NCBI GenBank assembly: GCA_016218825.1
Contig: JACRCV010000108.1
Coordinates: 1-32,707, forward strand
Reading direction: 5' to 3'
Length of the DNA: 32,707 nucleotides
Origin: Deltaproteobacteria bacterium
GTDB taxonomy: Bacteria > Myxococcota > XYA12-FULL-58-9
Made by a program: the position numbers and the translations under genes. The notes beneath the pieces were generated by a model. It had not been told where the DNA came from. It saw nothing but the letters and a program-made list of their open reading frames with translations, and ran no database searches. Below are positions 23,345 through 31,119 of this stretch, one piece after another; positions within the stretch are counted from its first letter, which is position 1, and the number at the start of each line of letters is the position of its first letter.

Positions 23345-24460
23345 TCAGGGGTGGGCGAGCACTTCGAGGTCGAGCCCGTCGATGCGCTCGCGCCAGCCGA
23401 AGACGTCCTCTTCTTCGCCCCACTGATAGCGGGTCAGGTAGGTGTAGAGCCGCTGCGAGAGCTCGCCGACGCGCCGGTCGCCGATGGTGATCGGCTTGTC
23501 CCGGTAGGAGAACAGGCCGATCGGCGAGATCACCGCGGCGGTGCCGGTGCCGAAGGCCTCGACGAGCTCGCCCGACTGCGCCGACTCGAGGACCTCGTGG
23601 ATCGAGATCGGCCGCTCGTGGGCGGTGATGCCCCAGCGGCGCAGGATCTGCAGCACGCTGTCGCGCGTCACCCCGGGCAGGATCGTGCCCGCGAGCGGCG
23701 GTGTCACCACGTCGCCGTTCTTGAAGCGGAAGAACACGTTCATCGTGCCGACCTCTTCGACGAAGCGATGCTCGATGGCGTCGAGCCAGAGCACCTGGGC
23801 GAAGCCGAGCTTGGTCGCCTTGTTCTGGGCGCACAGCGAGTGGGCGTAGTTCGCCGCGGTCTTGGCCTCGCCGAGCCCGCCTTTGACCGCGCGGACGTCG
23901 TGGTCGGAGACCCAGATCGAGACCGGTTGGAAGCCGGCGGGATAGTAGTTCCCGACCGGGCCGACGATCACGTAGAACGCGTACTCGTCGCCGGGACGGA
24001 CGCCGAGGTAGGGGTCGGTGGCGATGAGCGTCGGGCGTATATATAAGGTGGCGCCCGGCGCCCGCGGCACCCAGTCGCGATCCACGAGCACCAGGCTCTT
24101 GATGGCGCGGCCGAAGAACTCGGTGCTGACGCTCTCCATCATCAGGCGGCTGCAGGAGCGCTGCAGGCGCTCGGCGTTCTTCTGCCAGCGGAACAGGTAG
24201 AGCTCGCCGTTCTTGCCGGCGTAGGCCTTCAGGCCCTCGAACACCTCCTGGCCGTAGTGCAGGCAGATGGCGGCGGGATCGATCTGCAAGAGCCGCATCG
24301 GCTCGATGCGCGTCAGGTGCCAGCCGTTCCCCCGATTGAACTCGGTCGCGAAGAAGTGATCGGAGAAGTAGCGGCCGAAGCCCAGCGGCTTGTCCGCGGC
24401 GGGCTTGGTGCGCAGCTGGTCGACGCGAGCGCGGTGGATGATGATTTGCTCGTCGGACAT
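23345..24460 (-). CDS. ilvE: Branched-chain amino acid aminotransferase
   Basis: 371 aa, the length of the longer (eukaryote-like) class IV aminotransferases. It moves the amino group between Leu, Ile or Val and 2-oxoglutarate using PLP, in the cytoplasm. Visible motifs: substrate-site YGQEVFEGLKAY (69-80), FRWQKNAERLQRSC, YIRPTLIATDP, PLP-binding K200 in GLGEAKTAANYAHSL, EEVGTMNVFF with the conserved acidic residue that holds the PLP pyridine nitrogen, and GTGTAAVISPIG, the phosphate clamp. The start at 24460 is the first ATG of the conserved region. It is divergent from the radical SAM gene; the 101-base gap must hold both promoters. Confidence 0.95.
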   Translation of the reverse strand: MSDEQIIIHRARVDQLRTKPAADKPLGFGRYFSDHFFATEFNRGNGWHLTRIEPMRLLQIDPAAICLHYGQEVFEGLKAYAGKNGELYLFRWQKNAERLQRSCSRLMMESVSTEFFGRAIKSLVLVDRDWVPRAPGATLYIRPTLIATDPYLGVRPGDEYAFYVIVGPVGNYYPAGFQPVSIWVSDHDVRAVKGGLGEAKTAANYAHSLCAQNKATKLGFAQVLWLDAIEHRFVEEVGTMNVFFRFKNGDVVTPPLAGTILPGVTRDSVLQILRRWGITAHERPISIHEVLESAQSGELVEAFGTGTAAVISPIGLFSYRDKPITIGDRRVGELSQRLYTYLTRYQWGEEEDVFGWRERIDGLDLEVLAHP

Positions 24461-24523
24461 GGCCGGAACCCTACTCCCGGCCGCGCCGGGACGGCAACCC
24501 CGATCGGGAAGGCCGGCGCCGGC

Positions 24524-24552
24524 TTGACACCCAGGATCCCGGCGGTCACCGT
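24524..24552 (+). promoter_or_regulatory. Candidate promoter of the radical SAM gene
   Basis: A perfect TTGACA (24524-24529), 17-base spacer, and CACCGT (24547-24552), which resembles the TACCGT in front of the aldehyde dehydrogenase at 1744. It ends 9 bases before the GTG at 24562, predicting a leaderless or nearly leaderless mRNA. Confidence 0.5.
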
Positions 24553-24561
24553 AGGGCCAGC

Positions 24562-25650
24562 GTGTACTACCTGGTCTACCTCACCGAGCGCTGCAACCTG
24601 GCTTGCGCCTACTGCGAGAGCCCCGGGATCAAGCGCCGCCTGCCGCAGGACGCGAGCTTCGATCTCGAGGCCCTGATCCGCTTTCTGGCCGCCGATCCGG
24701 AGCTGTCGCTGTGGTTCTTCGGCGGCGAGCCGCTTCTGCGCGCCGACTTGGTGGCTGCGCTGCTCGCCCGCCTGCGCCCGGTGCACGTGATGCTGCAGAC
24801 CAACGGCTTCTTCTTGGACCGGCTGTCCGACGCCGCGCTCGCGAAGATCGACGTGATCGCGGTGTCGCTCGACGGCCCGCGCCCCGTGACCGATCGCGGC
24901 CGCGGCGCCGGGACCTACGACACGGTGCTCCGCGAGGTGGCGGCGCTCAGGAAGCGCCCCTATGCCGGTCACATCGACGTCCGCCTGACCGTGAACCCGG
25001 GGACCGAGGTGCAAAAGGTCGTGCAGCACTTCTTGGGCGAGTGCGAGGTGGCGTTCGACGCGGTGCACTGGCAACTGAACGCGCTGTTTCATCCGCAGCC
25101 GTGGGTCGACGCCAAGGCGACGATCCGCAAGTGGTTCGCGCGCTCCTACAACCCGCAGGTGAGCGCCCTCGTCGCCCTGTGGGCCGAAGCGCTCGCCGCC
25201 GGCCGGCTCATTCAGATCGTGCCGTTCGCGCGCCTGATGCACTCGCTGCTCACCCACGAGACCATGGCGCACCTGCGCTGCGGCGCCGGCAGTCAGATGT
25301 GGGCGGTCACCACCGACGGCTCGATCTTCCCGTGCCCGGCGCTGCGCATCTACCCGCAGCACAAGACCGGATCGATCGAGACGATGCTGCCCGCCGATCT
25401 CGGCCGCGACGACGTGCTCACCGGCCCCTGTGCGTCCTGCGAGGTGCGGGCCCTGTGCGGCGGTCGCTGCCTGTACGCCAACCGCCACAACGAGTGGGAC
25501 GCCGAGGGCTTCGCGCTCGTCTGCGACAGTGTCAAACACCTGATCCACGCGCTCGAAGCGGTCGTGCCGGTGGCGGCCGCCGCGATCGACCGCGGCCAGG
25601 TGCGGCTCGAGGACTTTCGCGCCCGGCGTGATTACGAGGTGATTCCGTGA
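24562..25650 (+). CDS. Radical SAM/SPASM enzyme, possibly peptide-modifying
   Basis: 362 aa, GTG start. The N-terminus MYYLVYLTERCNLACAYC holds the [4Fe-4S]-SAM motif CxxxCxxC (C11, C15, C18). GGEP at 54-57, QTNG (79-82) and VSLDGP (101-106) are further barrel landmarks. A SPASM region for auxiliary clusters has C240, C258, then C290-xx-C293-x5-C299-xxx-C303 and C321. The start MYYxxxLTxRCN, the compact length and the layout resemble the AF1577-type putative peptide-modifying group, an impression from memory. It generates a 5'-deoxyadenosyl radical to alter a peptide or protein. No maturase partners or obvious precursor peptide lie next to it. It converges on nothing and is followed by repeat copy E. 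Confidence 0.85.
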   Translation: MYYLVYLTERCNLACAYCESPGIKRRLPQDASFDLEALIRFLAADPELSLWFFGGEPLLRADLVAALLARLRPVHVMLQTNGFFLDRLSDAALAKIDVIAVSLDGPRPVTDRGRGAGTYDTVLREVAALRKRPYAGHIDVRLTVNPGTEVQKVVQHFLGECEVAFDAVHWQLNALFHPQPWVDAKATIRKWFARSYNPQVSALVALWAEALAAGRLIQIVPFARLMHSLLTHETMAHLRCGAGSQMWAVTTDGSIFPCPALRIYPQHKTGSIETMLPADLGRDDVLTGPCASCEVRALCGGRCLYANRHNEWDAEGFALVCDSVKHLIHALEAVVPVAAAAIDRGQVRLEDFRARRDYEVIP

Positions 25651-25720
25651 CGTCGGGGATGCGCTGTCCAGGTGTCTCACAGGATGACCGGAAGGTGAGC
25701 GGCGCGCGAGAGCGGCGTGG

Positions 25721-25811
25721 CCCCCGCCTCGCCCCACTCGGGGGCGAGGCGGGGGTGCGGGGGTGGAGTGGGGGTGGGGAGCGCCGCGGCAGCCGCGGCG
25801 CGGGAATCAAA
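25721..25811 (-). repeat. Dispersed two-hairpin intergenic repeat, copy E (best preserved)
   Basis: Outer hairpin of 15 perfect pairs: 25721-25735 with 25741-25755, loop ACTCG. A G-rich linker follows. Inner hairpin 25781-25801 has 10 perfect pairs (GCGCCGCGGC and GCCGCGGCGC around one A); edge GGGAATCAAA at 25802-25811. Unlike the other copies, its TTTGATTCCC edge faces the start of the next plus-strand gene (25881), not the 3' end of a gene. Confidence 0.88.
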
Positions 25812-25880
25812 GGCGAGGGGGTCAGTTCGTAGGCGGGTCGGTTGGTAAGGGCGAGAGGGAAGTGATAGGCGCGTGCCAAG

Positions 25881-27074
25881 ATGATGATCCCGATTGGCGA
25901 CGAACCGAACCTGCGCGGCACCCCGGTCGTCACCTACATCCTGATCGCGCTCAACGTCGCGATCTTCGTGTTGATCTCGGTGCCGCTGTCGCTGCAGCGG
26001 GCCGACGCCGGGGATCCGGCGGTGCGCGACTACCTGCGGCTCGTCGCCCAGAGCGGGGTCTCGATCCGCGCCCTGCTCGAGAGCCTGTCGGCGTACGACC
26101 TCTTCGTCTTCAAGCACGGCTTCCGCCCCGGCGCGCCGAACCTCGTCGATTTGCTGACCGCGATGTTCCTGCACGCCAACTGGATGCACCTGGCGGGCAA
26201 CATGTTGTTCTTGTGGATCTTCGGCGACAACGTCGAGCTCCACGTCGGGCGCGGCCCGTACATCGCCATCTACCTGCTGACCGGCATCGCGGCGACCGCG
26301 CTGTTCGCGCTCTTCAGCCTCGGCTCGCAGCTGCCGCTCGTCGGCGCGTCGGGTGCGATCTCCGGCGTGCTCGGCTGCTACTTCCTGTGGTTCCCGCGCA
26401 ACTCGGTCCGCATCCTGGTGTGGTTCTTCCTGTTCGTGAACGTGGTCCGGGTGCCGGCGCGCTGGGTGCTGGGCTTCTACCTGGTGGTCGAGAACCTGCT
26501 GCCCTTCGTGTTCGTCGCGAGCGGCAGCTCCGTCGCCTACGGCGCCCACATCGGCGGCTTTCTGGGCGGCCTCGGGTGCGCGGCGCTGGTGAATCGCTGG
26601 CAGGCGCGGGAGGGCGTGGTGCGGCGGGTCTCGCGGCCGCCGCCCGGGAAGGTGGTGGCGGCGGAGGGCGCGCCGGCGTCGGTCCCGGAGGCCTTCGCGG
26701 CCGCGGCGGAGCGCGGCGATTGGAGCCGGGCCCTGCAGATCTACGTTGCGATGCCGGTGCCCGAGCGCCTGGCGCTGCGCCCGGACCTGGTGATCGAGCT
26801 CGCCGATTCGCTGGTCACCGGCGGCGAGCTGGAGGCGGCGCTCGCGGTGTTGCAGCGCTTCATCGCCACCCACCCGAAGAGCGCGTTGTTGCCGCGCGCC
26901 CACCTGCGCGCCGCGCTCATCCACTTGAAGCGGGAGCGGCTGCCGGCGAGCCACCAGCACTTCCTCACCGTCCTCGATCTGGAGGCCGACGCCGACGAGG
27001 TCGACGCCGCCCGCGCCGGCCTCGCGGAGGTTCAACGGCGGATGCGGGCGCGGCAACGGCTGCGCTTCGACTAG
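25881..27074 (+). CDS. Rhomboid family intramembrane protease with C-terminal TPR-like region
   Basis: 397 aa; two adjacent ATGs start it and no good Shine-Dalgarno is seen. Membrane segments lie at about 16-36, 88-118, 126-147, 155-172, 175-192, 196-214 and 218-235. AMFLHANWMHLAGNMLFLWIFGDNVE (94-119) is the L1/TM2 signature with the HxxxN; nucleophile Ser157 is in GASGAISGVLG and His223 in YGAHIGGFLGG, so it should be active. After a Pro-rich linker, residues 265-397 form helix pairs with TPR spacing (AAERGDWSRALQIYV, ELADSLVTGGELEAALAVLQRFIATHP), probably cytoplasmic and binding a partner. It is a different subtype from the rhomboid at 19446. The following gene, rmuC, starts 41 bases later on the same strand. 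Confidence 0.92.
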   Translation: MMIPIGDEPNLRGTPVVTYILIALNVAIFVLISVPLSLQRADAGDPAVRDYLRLVAQSGVSIRALLESLSAYDLFVFKHGFRPGAPNLVDLLTAMFLHANWMHLAGNMLFLWIFGDNVELHVGRGPYIAIYLLTGIAATALFALFSLGSQLPLVGASGAISGVLGCYFLWFPRNSVRILVWFFLFVNVVRVPARWVLGFYLVVENLLPFVFVASGSSVAYGAHIGGFLGGLGCAALVNRWQAREGVVRRVSRPPPGKVVAAEGAPASVPEAFAAAAERGDWSRALQIYVAMPVPERLALRPDLVIELADSLVTGGELEAALAVLQRFIATHPKSALLPRAHLRAALIHLKRERLPASHQHFLTVLDLEADADEVDAARAGLAEVQRRMRARQRLRFD

Positions 27075-27115
27075 GGTCCTAGGCACCAGGTCCAGGGTGT
27101 GGTTTGGTGGCGGCC

Positions 27116-28378
27116 ATGGACGCCGCCGGCCTGTCGATCGCAGCCGCGATCCCGATGCTCGTCCTCCTGGTCGCGGTGCTCGTGATCCTGTTGCGCCGCG
27201 AGGGCAGCGCCGCCCGGGAGGCCGAGCGCGGCCAGCTGGTACGCGATCAGCTCGTCGAGACCGGGCGGCAAGTGGGGGAGCTCGGCCGGCTGCTCGCGGC
27301 GATGCAAGCGGAGACCCGCGCCGAGAGCGACAAGAGCCGGGCGCAGGTCGCGGAGGCCCAGGCCACTCAAGGGGCGCGGCTGCAGCAGCAAGTCACCGGG
27401 GTGATGGAGCTCGTCGCCGGCGAGCTCGGTGCGGTGCGGCGGGCGGTGGACGAGCGCTTGCAGGGGCTCTCCGGGTCGATGAGCGAGCAGCTCACCGGCA
27501 CCGCCAAGGTGATCGGCGAGGTCAAAGGCCAGCTCGGGGCGCTCGCCGAGACCGCGAAGAACATCCAAGAGCTCTCCAAGGACATCGGCAGCCTGCAGGA
27601 CATCCTCCGGGCCCCGAAGCTGCGCGGCAACCTCGGCGAGCTGTTCTTGGAGGAGATCCTGCGCCAGGTGCTGCCGGCCGACGCCTACGCGATGCAGCAC
27701 CGCCTGCCGGGCGGCGAGCGCGGCCAGCACGTGACCGTGGACGCGGTCGTCAAGCTCGGGGACCGCTACGTCGCGATCGACGCCAAGTTTCCGCTCGAGT
27801 CGTTTCAGCGCCTGCTCATCGCCGAGAACGACGAGGACCGGCTCCGGCATCGGCGAGGATTCATCGAGGCGGTGAAGCGGCAGGTGGACGAGATCGCGAC
27901 CAAGTACATCCGGCCGGACGCCGGCACCTACGACTTCGCGCTGATGTACCTGCCGGCCGAGAACGTCTACTACGAGGCCGTGATTCGCGACGCCTCGCCG
28001 GTCGAGGGGTCGGTCGTCGCCCACGCCGCCAAGCGCAAGGTGATCCTGGTGTCGCCGAACACCCTCTACGCCTACCTGCTGACGATCGCGTACGGCTTGA
28101 AGGGCATGCAGATCGAGCATCACGCCGAGGCGATCCGCGGCGAGCTCTCGAGCTTCCAGCAGAAGTTCGTGCGCTTCTACGAGGAGTTCGAGCGGCTCGG
28201 CAAGAACTTGGGGCTGGCGCAGAAGCACTTCGACGACGCCGCGCGCCGGGCGGTGAAGCTCCACGATCAGGTCGGCAAGATCACCGGCAGTGCGGTCGAG
28301 CTTGAAGGGGTGGGAACACCGGCGCTGCCAGAGCGCGGCGCCGACGAGGGTGACTTATGGCAAAGACCAAAAGAGTGA
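27116..28378 (+). CDS. rmuC: DNA recombination protein RmuC homolog
   Basis: 420 aa from ATG 27116 (GGTGG 6 bases before); in-frame GTG 27107 and TTG 27104 are alternatives. A membrane anchor at 10-27 is followed by a long coiled coil (about 30-165) and the conserved nuclease-like RmuC domain (about 168-390): LRAPKLRGNLGELFLEEIL, AIDAKFPLESFQRLL (the D-x-K of a PD-(D/E)xK-type core), YLPAENVYYEAV and VILVSPNTLYAYLLTIAYGLK. The family limits DNA rearrangement at inverted repeats and contributes to defence or repair in some bacteria. The end overlaps the start of the next gene by 22 bases, so the two are co-transcribed. Confidence 0.93.
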   Translation: MDAAGLSIAAAIPMLVLLVAVLVILLRREGSAAREAERGQLVRDQLVETGRQVGELGRLLAAMQAETRAESDKSRAQVAEAQATQGARLQQQVTGVMELVAGELGAVRRAVDERLQGLSGSMSEQLTGTAKVIGEVKGQLGALAETAKNIQELSKDIGSLQDILRAPKLRGNLGELFLEEILRQVLPADAYAMQHRLPGGERGQHVTVDAVVKLGDRYVAIDAKFPLESFQRLLIAENDEDRLRHRRGFIEAVKRQVDEIATKYIRPDAGTYDFALMYLPAENVYYEAVIRDASPVEGSVVAHAAKRKVILVSPNTLYAYLLTIAYGLKGMQIEHHAEAIRGELSSFQQKFVRFYEEFERLGKNLGLAQKHFDDAARRAVKLHDQVGKITGSAVELEGVGTPALPERGADEGDLWQRPKE

Positions 28379-29892
28379 AGCGCGCTTTGATCAAGGCGAA
28401 GAAGACCGTTCGGGCCAAGCCTAAGAAGACGAAGAAGACCGTTCGGGCCAAGCCCAAGAAGACGAAGAAGACCAAGGTCGCGGCGCGCCGGGTCGCGGCG
28501 ACGCCGGTGCAGAAGACGATCTCGCCGGTGGACGGCAGCGTCTACGTCGAGCGGCCGCTGGCGACGCCAAACGAGATCGAGGCGGCGCTCGCCAAGGCGC
28601 GGCGGGCGCAGAGGAGCTGGGCAGCGCTGCCGGTTTCCGAGCGGGCGCGCCTGGTGTCGAAGCTCGTCGACGCGCTGGTCGCCAAGAAGGACGCGATCTC
28701 GACCGAGCTCACCTGGCAGATGGGGCGGCCGATCCGCTACTCGCCGAACGAGATCAAAGGCTTCGAGGAGCGGGCGCGTTACATGGTGAGCATCGCCGCC
28801 GCGGCGCTCGCCGACGTCCAGGTCGGCGACAAGCCGGGCTTCGTGCGCTACATCAGCCGCGAGCCGCTCGGGGTGGTGTTCGTCGTCGCGCCCTGGAACT
28901 ACCCGTTCTTGACCTCGGTGAACGCGGTGGTCCCGGCGCTGCTCGCCGGCAACAGCGTGCTGTTGAAGCACTCGTCGCAGACGCCGCTGGTCGCCGAGCG
29001 CTACACCGAGGCCGGGCGCGAGGCCGGGCTGCCGGAAGGGGTGCTCGAGCACCTGCATCTGTCGCACGGCGCGGTCGCGAGCCTGATCACCCGGCCGGAC
29101 GGCGTCGACTACGTGGCGTTCACCGGTTCGGTCGGCGGCGGCAACGACATCTACCGCGCGGTGGCGACGCGCTTCATCGGCGCCGGGCTCGAGCTCGGCG
29201 GTAAGGATCCGGCCTACGTGCGCGCCGACGCCAACCTCAAGCACGCCATCGACACCCTGGTCGACGGCGCCTGCTACAACTCCGGGCAGTCGTGCTGCGG
29301 CACCAAGCGGATCTACGTGCACCACAGCGTCTACGACGCCTTCATCGACGGCGCGGTGGCGCTGACGCGGCAGTACAAGCTCGGCAACCCGACCGATCCG
29401 GAGGTCACCCTCGGCCCGGTGGTGCGCACCAGCGCCGCCGAGGCGATCCGCAAGCAGGTCGAGCGCGCGGTCAAGGCCGGGGCGCGAGCGCTCATCGACG
29501 ACGAGGAGTTTGCCGCCGCGCGTCGCGGCACACCGTACATGGCGCCGCAGATCGTCGTCGACGTCACCCACCAGATGGAGATCATGCGCGAGGAGACCTT
29601 CGGCCCGGTGGTCGGCGTGATGCGGGTCCAAGACGACGACGAGGCGGTGCGGTTGATGAACGACAATCGCTACGGCCTGACCGCGGCGGTTTTCACCAGC
29701 GACCAGGAGCGCGCGGTGGCGATCGGCAAGCAGATCGAGACCGGCACCTGGTTCATGAACCGCTGCGACTACCTCGATCCGGCGCTGGCGTGGGTCGGGG
29801 TCAAGGACTCCGGACGCGGCTGCACGCTGTCGAAGGTCGGCTACGAGTACCTGACGCGACCGAAGTCGTTCCACCTCAAGATCCAGCTGTAA
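28357..29892 (+). CDS. Aldehyde dehydrogenase with Lys-rich, histone H1-like N-terminal tail
   Basis: 511 aa. The first 45 residues are almost all Lys, Thr, Arg, Ala and Pro (KKTVRAKPKKTK twice), as in bacterial H1-like proteins, before the ALDH fold begins at about 50 (TPVQKTISPVDGS). Catalytic parts are intact: APWNYP (178-183), K204, E279 in ELGGK, C313 in GQSCCGTKR and EETFGPVVGV. It oxidises an aldehyde with NAD(P)+. The start at 28357 lies inside rmuC (22-base overlap) and has GAGG 8-11 bases upstream. A shorter protein from an internal start would be a normal ALDH. Next gene: an iron alcohol dehydrogenase after 16 bases. The basic tail could target nucleic acid, polyphosphate or a protein partner. 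Confidence 0.9.
   Translation: MAKTKRVKRALIKAKKTVRAKPKKTKKTVRAKPKKTKKTKVAARRVAATPVQKTISPVDGSVYVERPLATPNEIEAALAKARRAQRSWAALPVSERARLVSKLVDALVAKKDAISTELTWQMGRPIRYSPNEIKGFEERARYMVSIAAAALADVQVGDKPGFVRYISREPLGVVFVVAPWNYPFLTSVNAVVPALLAGNSVLLKHSSQTPLVAERYTEAGREAGLPEGVLEHLHLSHGAVASLITRPDGVDYVAFTGSVGGGNDIYRAVATRFIGAGLELGGKDPAYVRADANLKHAIDTLVDGACYNSGQSCCGTKRIYVHHSVYDAFIDGAVALTRQYKLGNPTDPEVTLGPVVRTSAAEAIRKQVERAVKAGARALIDDEEFAAARRGTPYMAPQIVVDVTHQMEIMREETFGPVVGVMRVQDDDEAVRLMNDNRYGLTAAVFTSDQERAVAIGKQIETGTWFMNRCDYLDPALAWVGVKDSGRGCTLSKVGYEYLTRPKSFHLKIQL
28398..28463 (+). repeat. 33-bp tandem duplication encoding the Lys-rich tail
   Basis: Units 28398-28430 and 28431-28463 differ at one base (T versus C in the Pro-Lys codon context) and each encode eleven residues around KTVRAKPKKT. 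A further partial unit (GAAGAAGACC) follows at 28464. This is a length-variable type of repeat. Confidence 0.85.
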
Positions 29893-29908
29893 GGCAAGGA
29901 GCACGGCG

Positions 29909-31081
29909 ATGACGGAGCTGACTCTCAAAGGCAATTGGAACTATCCCACGGCGGTGCGCTTCGGCCCGGGCCGGGTGAGCGAGCTGCCGAGCGCGCTCGA
30001 GGAGCTGTCGATCTCGCGGCCGCTCTTGATCACCGATCCGGTGATCGCCAAGCTGCCGATCTGCAAGACGGTGCAGGCGGTGTTGAAGAAGGCCAAGATC
30101 AAGGCCGGCCTGTTCAAGGACGTCAAGCCCAACCCGGTCGGCGACAACGTCAGCGACGGCGTCAAGGCGTTCAAGAAGGGCAAGCACGACGGCGTGATCG
30201 CGTTCGGCGGCGGCAGCGCCCTGGACGCGGCCAAGGCCGTGGCGATGATGATCGGCCAGAAGCGGTCGCTGTGGGACTACGAGGACGTCGGCGACTGGTG
30301 GACCCGGATCAAGCCCGCCGGCATGGTCCCGGTGGTGGCGATCCCGACGACGTCGGGCACCGGCTCCGAGGTCGGCCGCTCGTCGGTGATCGTCGACCTG
30401 TCGACCCACACCAAGAAGATCATCTTTCACCCGAAGATGCTGCCGGCGAAGGTGATCTGCGATCCGGAGCTGACCTTCGACATGCCGGCGCGGCTGACCG
30501 GCGCGGTCGGCATCGACGCCTTGTCGCACAACCTCGAGGCCTACTGCGTCAACGGCTTCCACCCCCAGGCGGACGGCATCGCGGTCGAGGGCATGCGGCT
30601 CGTGAACCTCGGGCTCGTCAAGGCCTACAAGAACGGCCGCGACGTCGCGGCGCGCAGCCAGATGATGGCGGCGTCGGCGATGGGCGCCACGGCGTTTCAG
30701 AAGGGTCTCGGCGCGATGCACTCGGTGGCGCACGCGATCGGCGGGATGTTCGACACCCACCACGGCACGACGATCGCGGTGATGATGCCGTACGTGCTGC
30801 ACTTCAACCGCCAGGCGGTAGCCGAGCGCCTCGGTCGGGCGTCGGCGTACATCGGCCTCGGCCGGTCGTCGTTCGAGGGCTTCGTCGACTGGGTCATGAT
30901 GCTGCGGCGCGAGGTCGGCATCCCGCACACCCTCGCCGAGCTCGGTGTTAAGCCGGAGGCGGCGCCGGCGCTCGCCGAGCGGGCCGCCGTCGACCCGACC
31001 GCGGGCTCGAACCCGGTGGCGCTCAACCCGACGAACCTGCGCCAGCTCATCGAGCGCGCCCTCTCCGGCCGAATGACCTGA
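29909..31081 (+). CDS. Iron-containing alcohol dehydrogenase
   Basis: 390 aa; AAGGAG lies 8 bases before the ATG. Group III ADH: NAD-binding FGGGSALDAAK (99-109), PTTSGTGSEVG (146-156), metal ligands D203 and H207 in GIDALSHNLEAY, H271 in GAMHSVAHAIGG and H285 in DTHHGTTIAVMMPYV, with the 68- and 14-residue spacing of known members. It interconverts an alcohol and an aldehyde with NAD(P)(H) in the cytoplasm, and the metal may be Fe or Zn. With the ALDH 16 bases upstream it could run alcohol to aldehyde to acid, or dispose of an aldehyde in either direction. The glutamine synthetase-like gene follows after 38 bases. Confidence 0.93.
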   Translation: MTELTLKGNWNYPTAVRFGPGRVSELPSALEELSISRPLLITDPVIAKLPICKTVQAVLKKAKIKAGLFKDVKPNPVGDNVSDGVKAFKKGKHDGVIAFGGGSALDAAKAVAMMIGQKRSLWDYEDVGDWWTRIKPAGMVPVVAIPTTSGTGSEVGRSSVIVDLSTHTKKIIFHPKMLPAKVICDPELTFDMPARLTGAVGIDALSHNLEAYCVNGFHPQADGIAVEGMRLVNLGLVKAYKNGRDVAARSQMMAASAMGATAFQKGLGAMHSVAHAIGGMFDTHHGTTIAVMMPYVLHFNRQAVAERLGRASAYIGLGRSSFEGFVDWVMMLRREVGIPHTLAELGVKPEAAPALAERAAVDPTAGSNPVALNPTNLRQLIERALSGRMT

Positions 31082-31119
31082 AGCGGAAAGACGCCGGCGG
31101 CGAGCGACAGGAGGAGCGC

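Noticed and set aside
28398-28463. CRISPR-like or regulatory repeat
   Set aside because: The two 33-bp units are adjacent without spacers and are in frame within the ALDH coding sequence.
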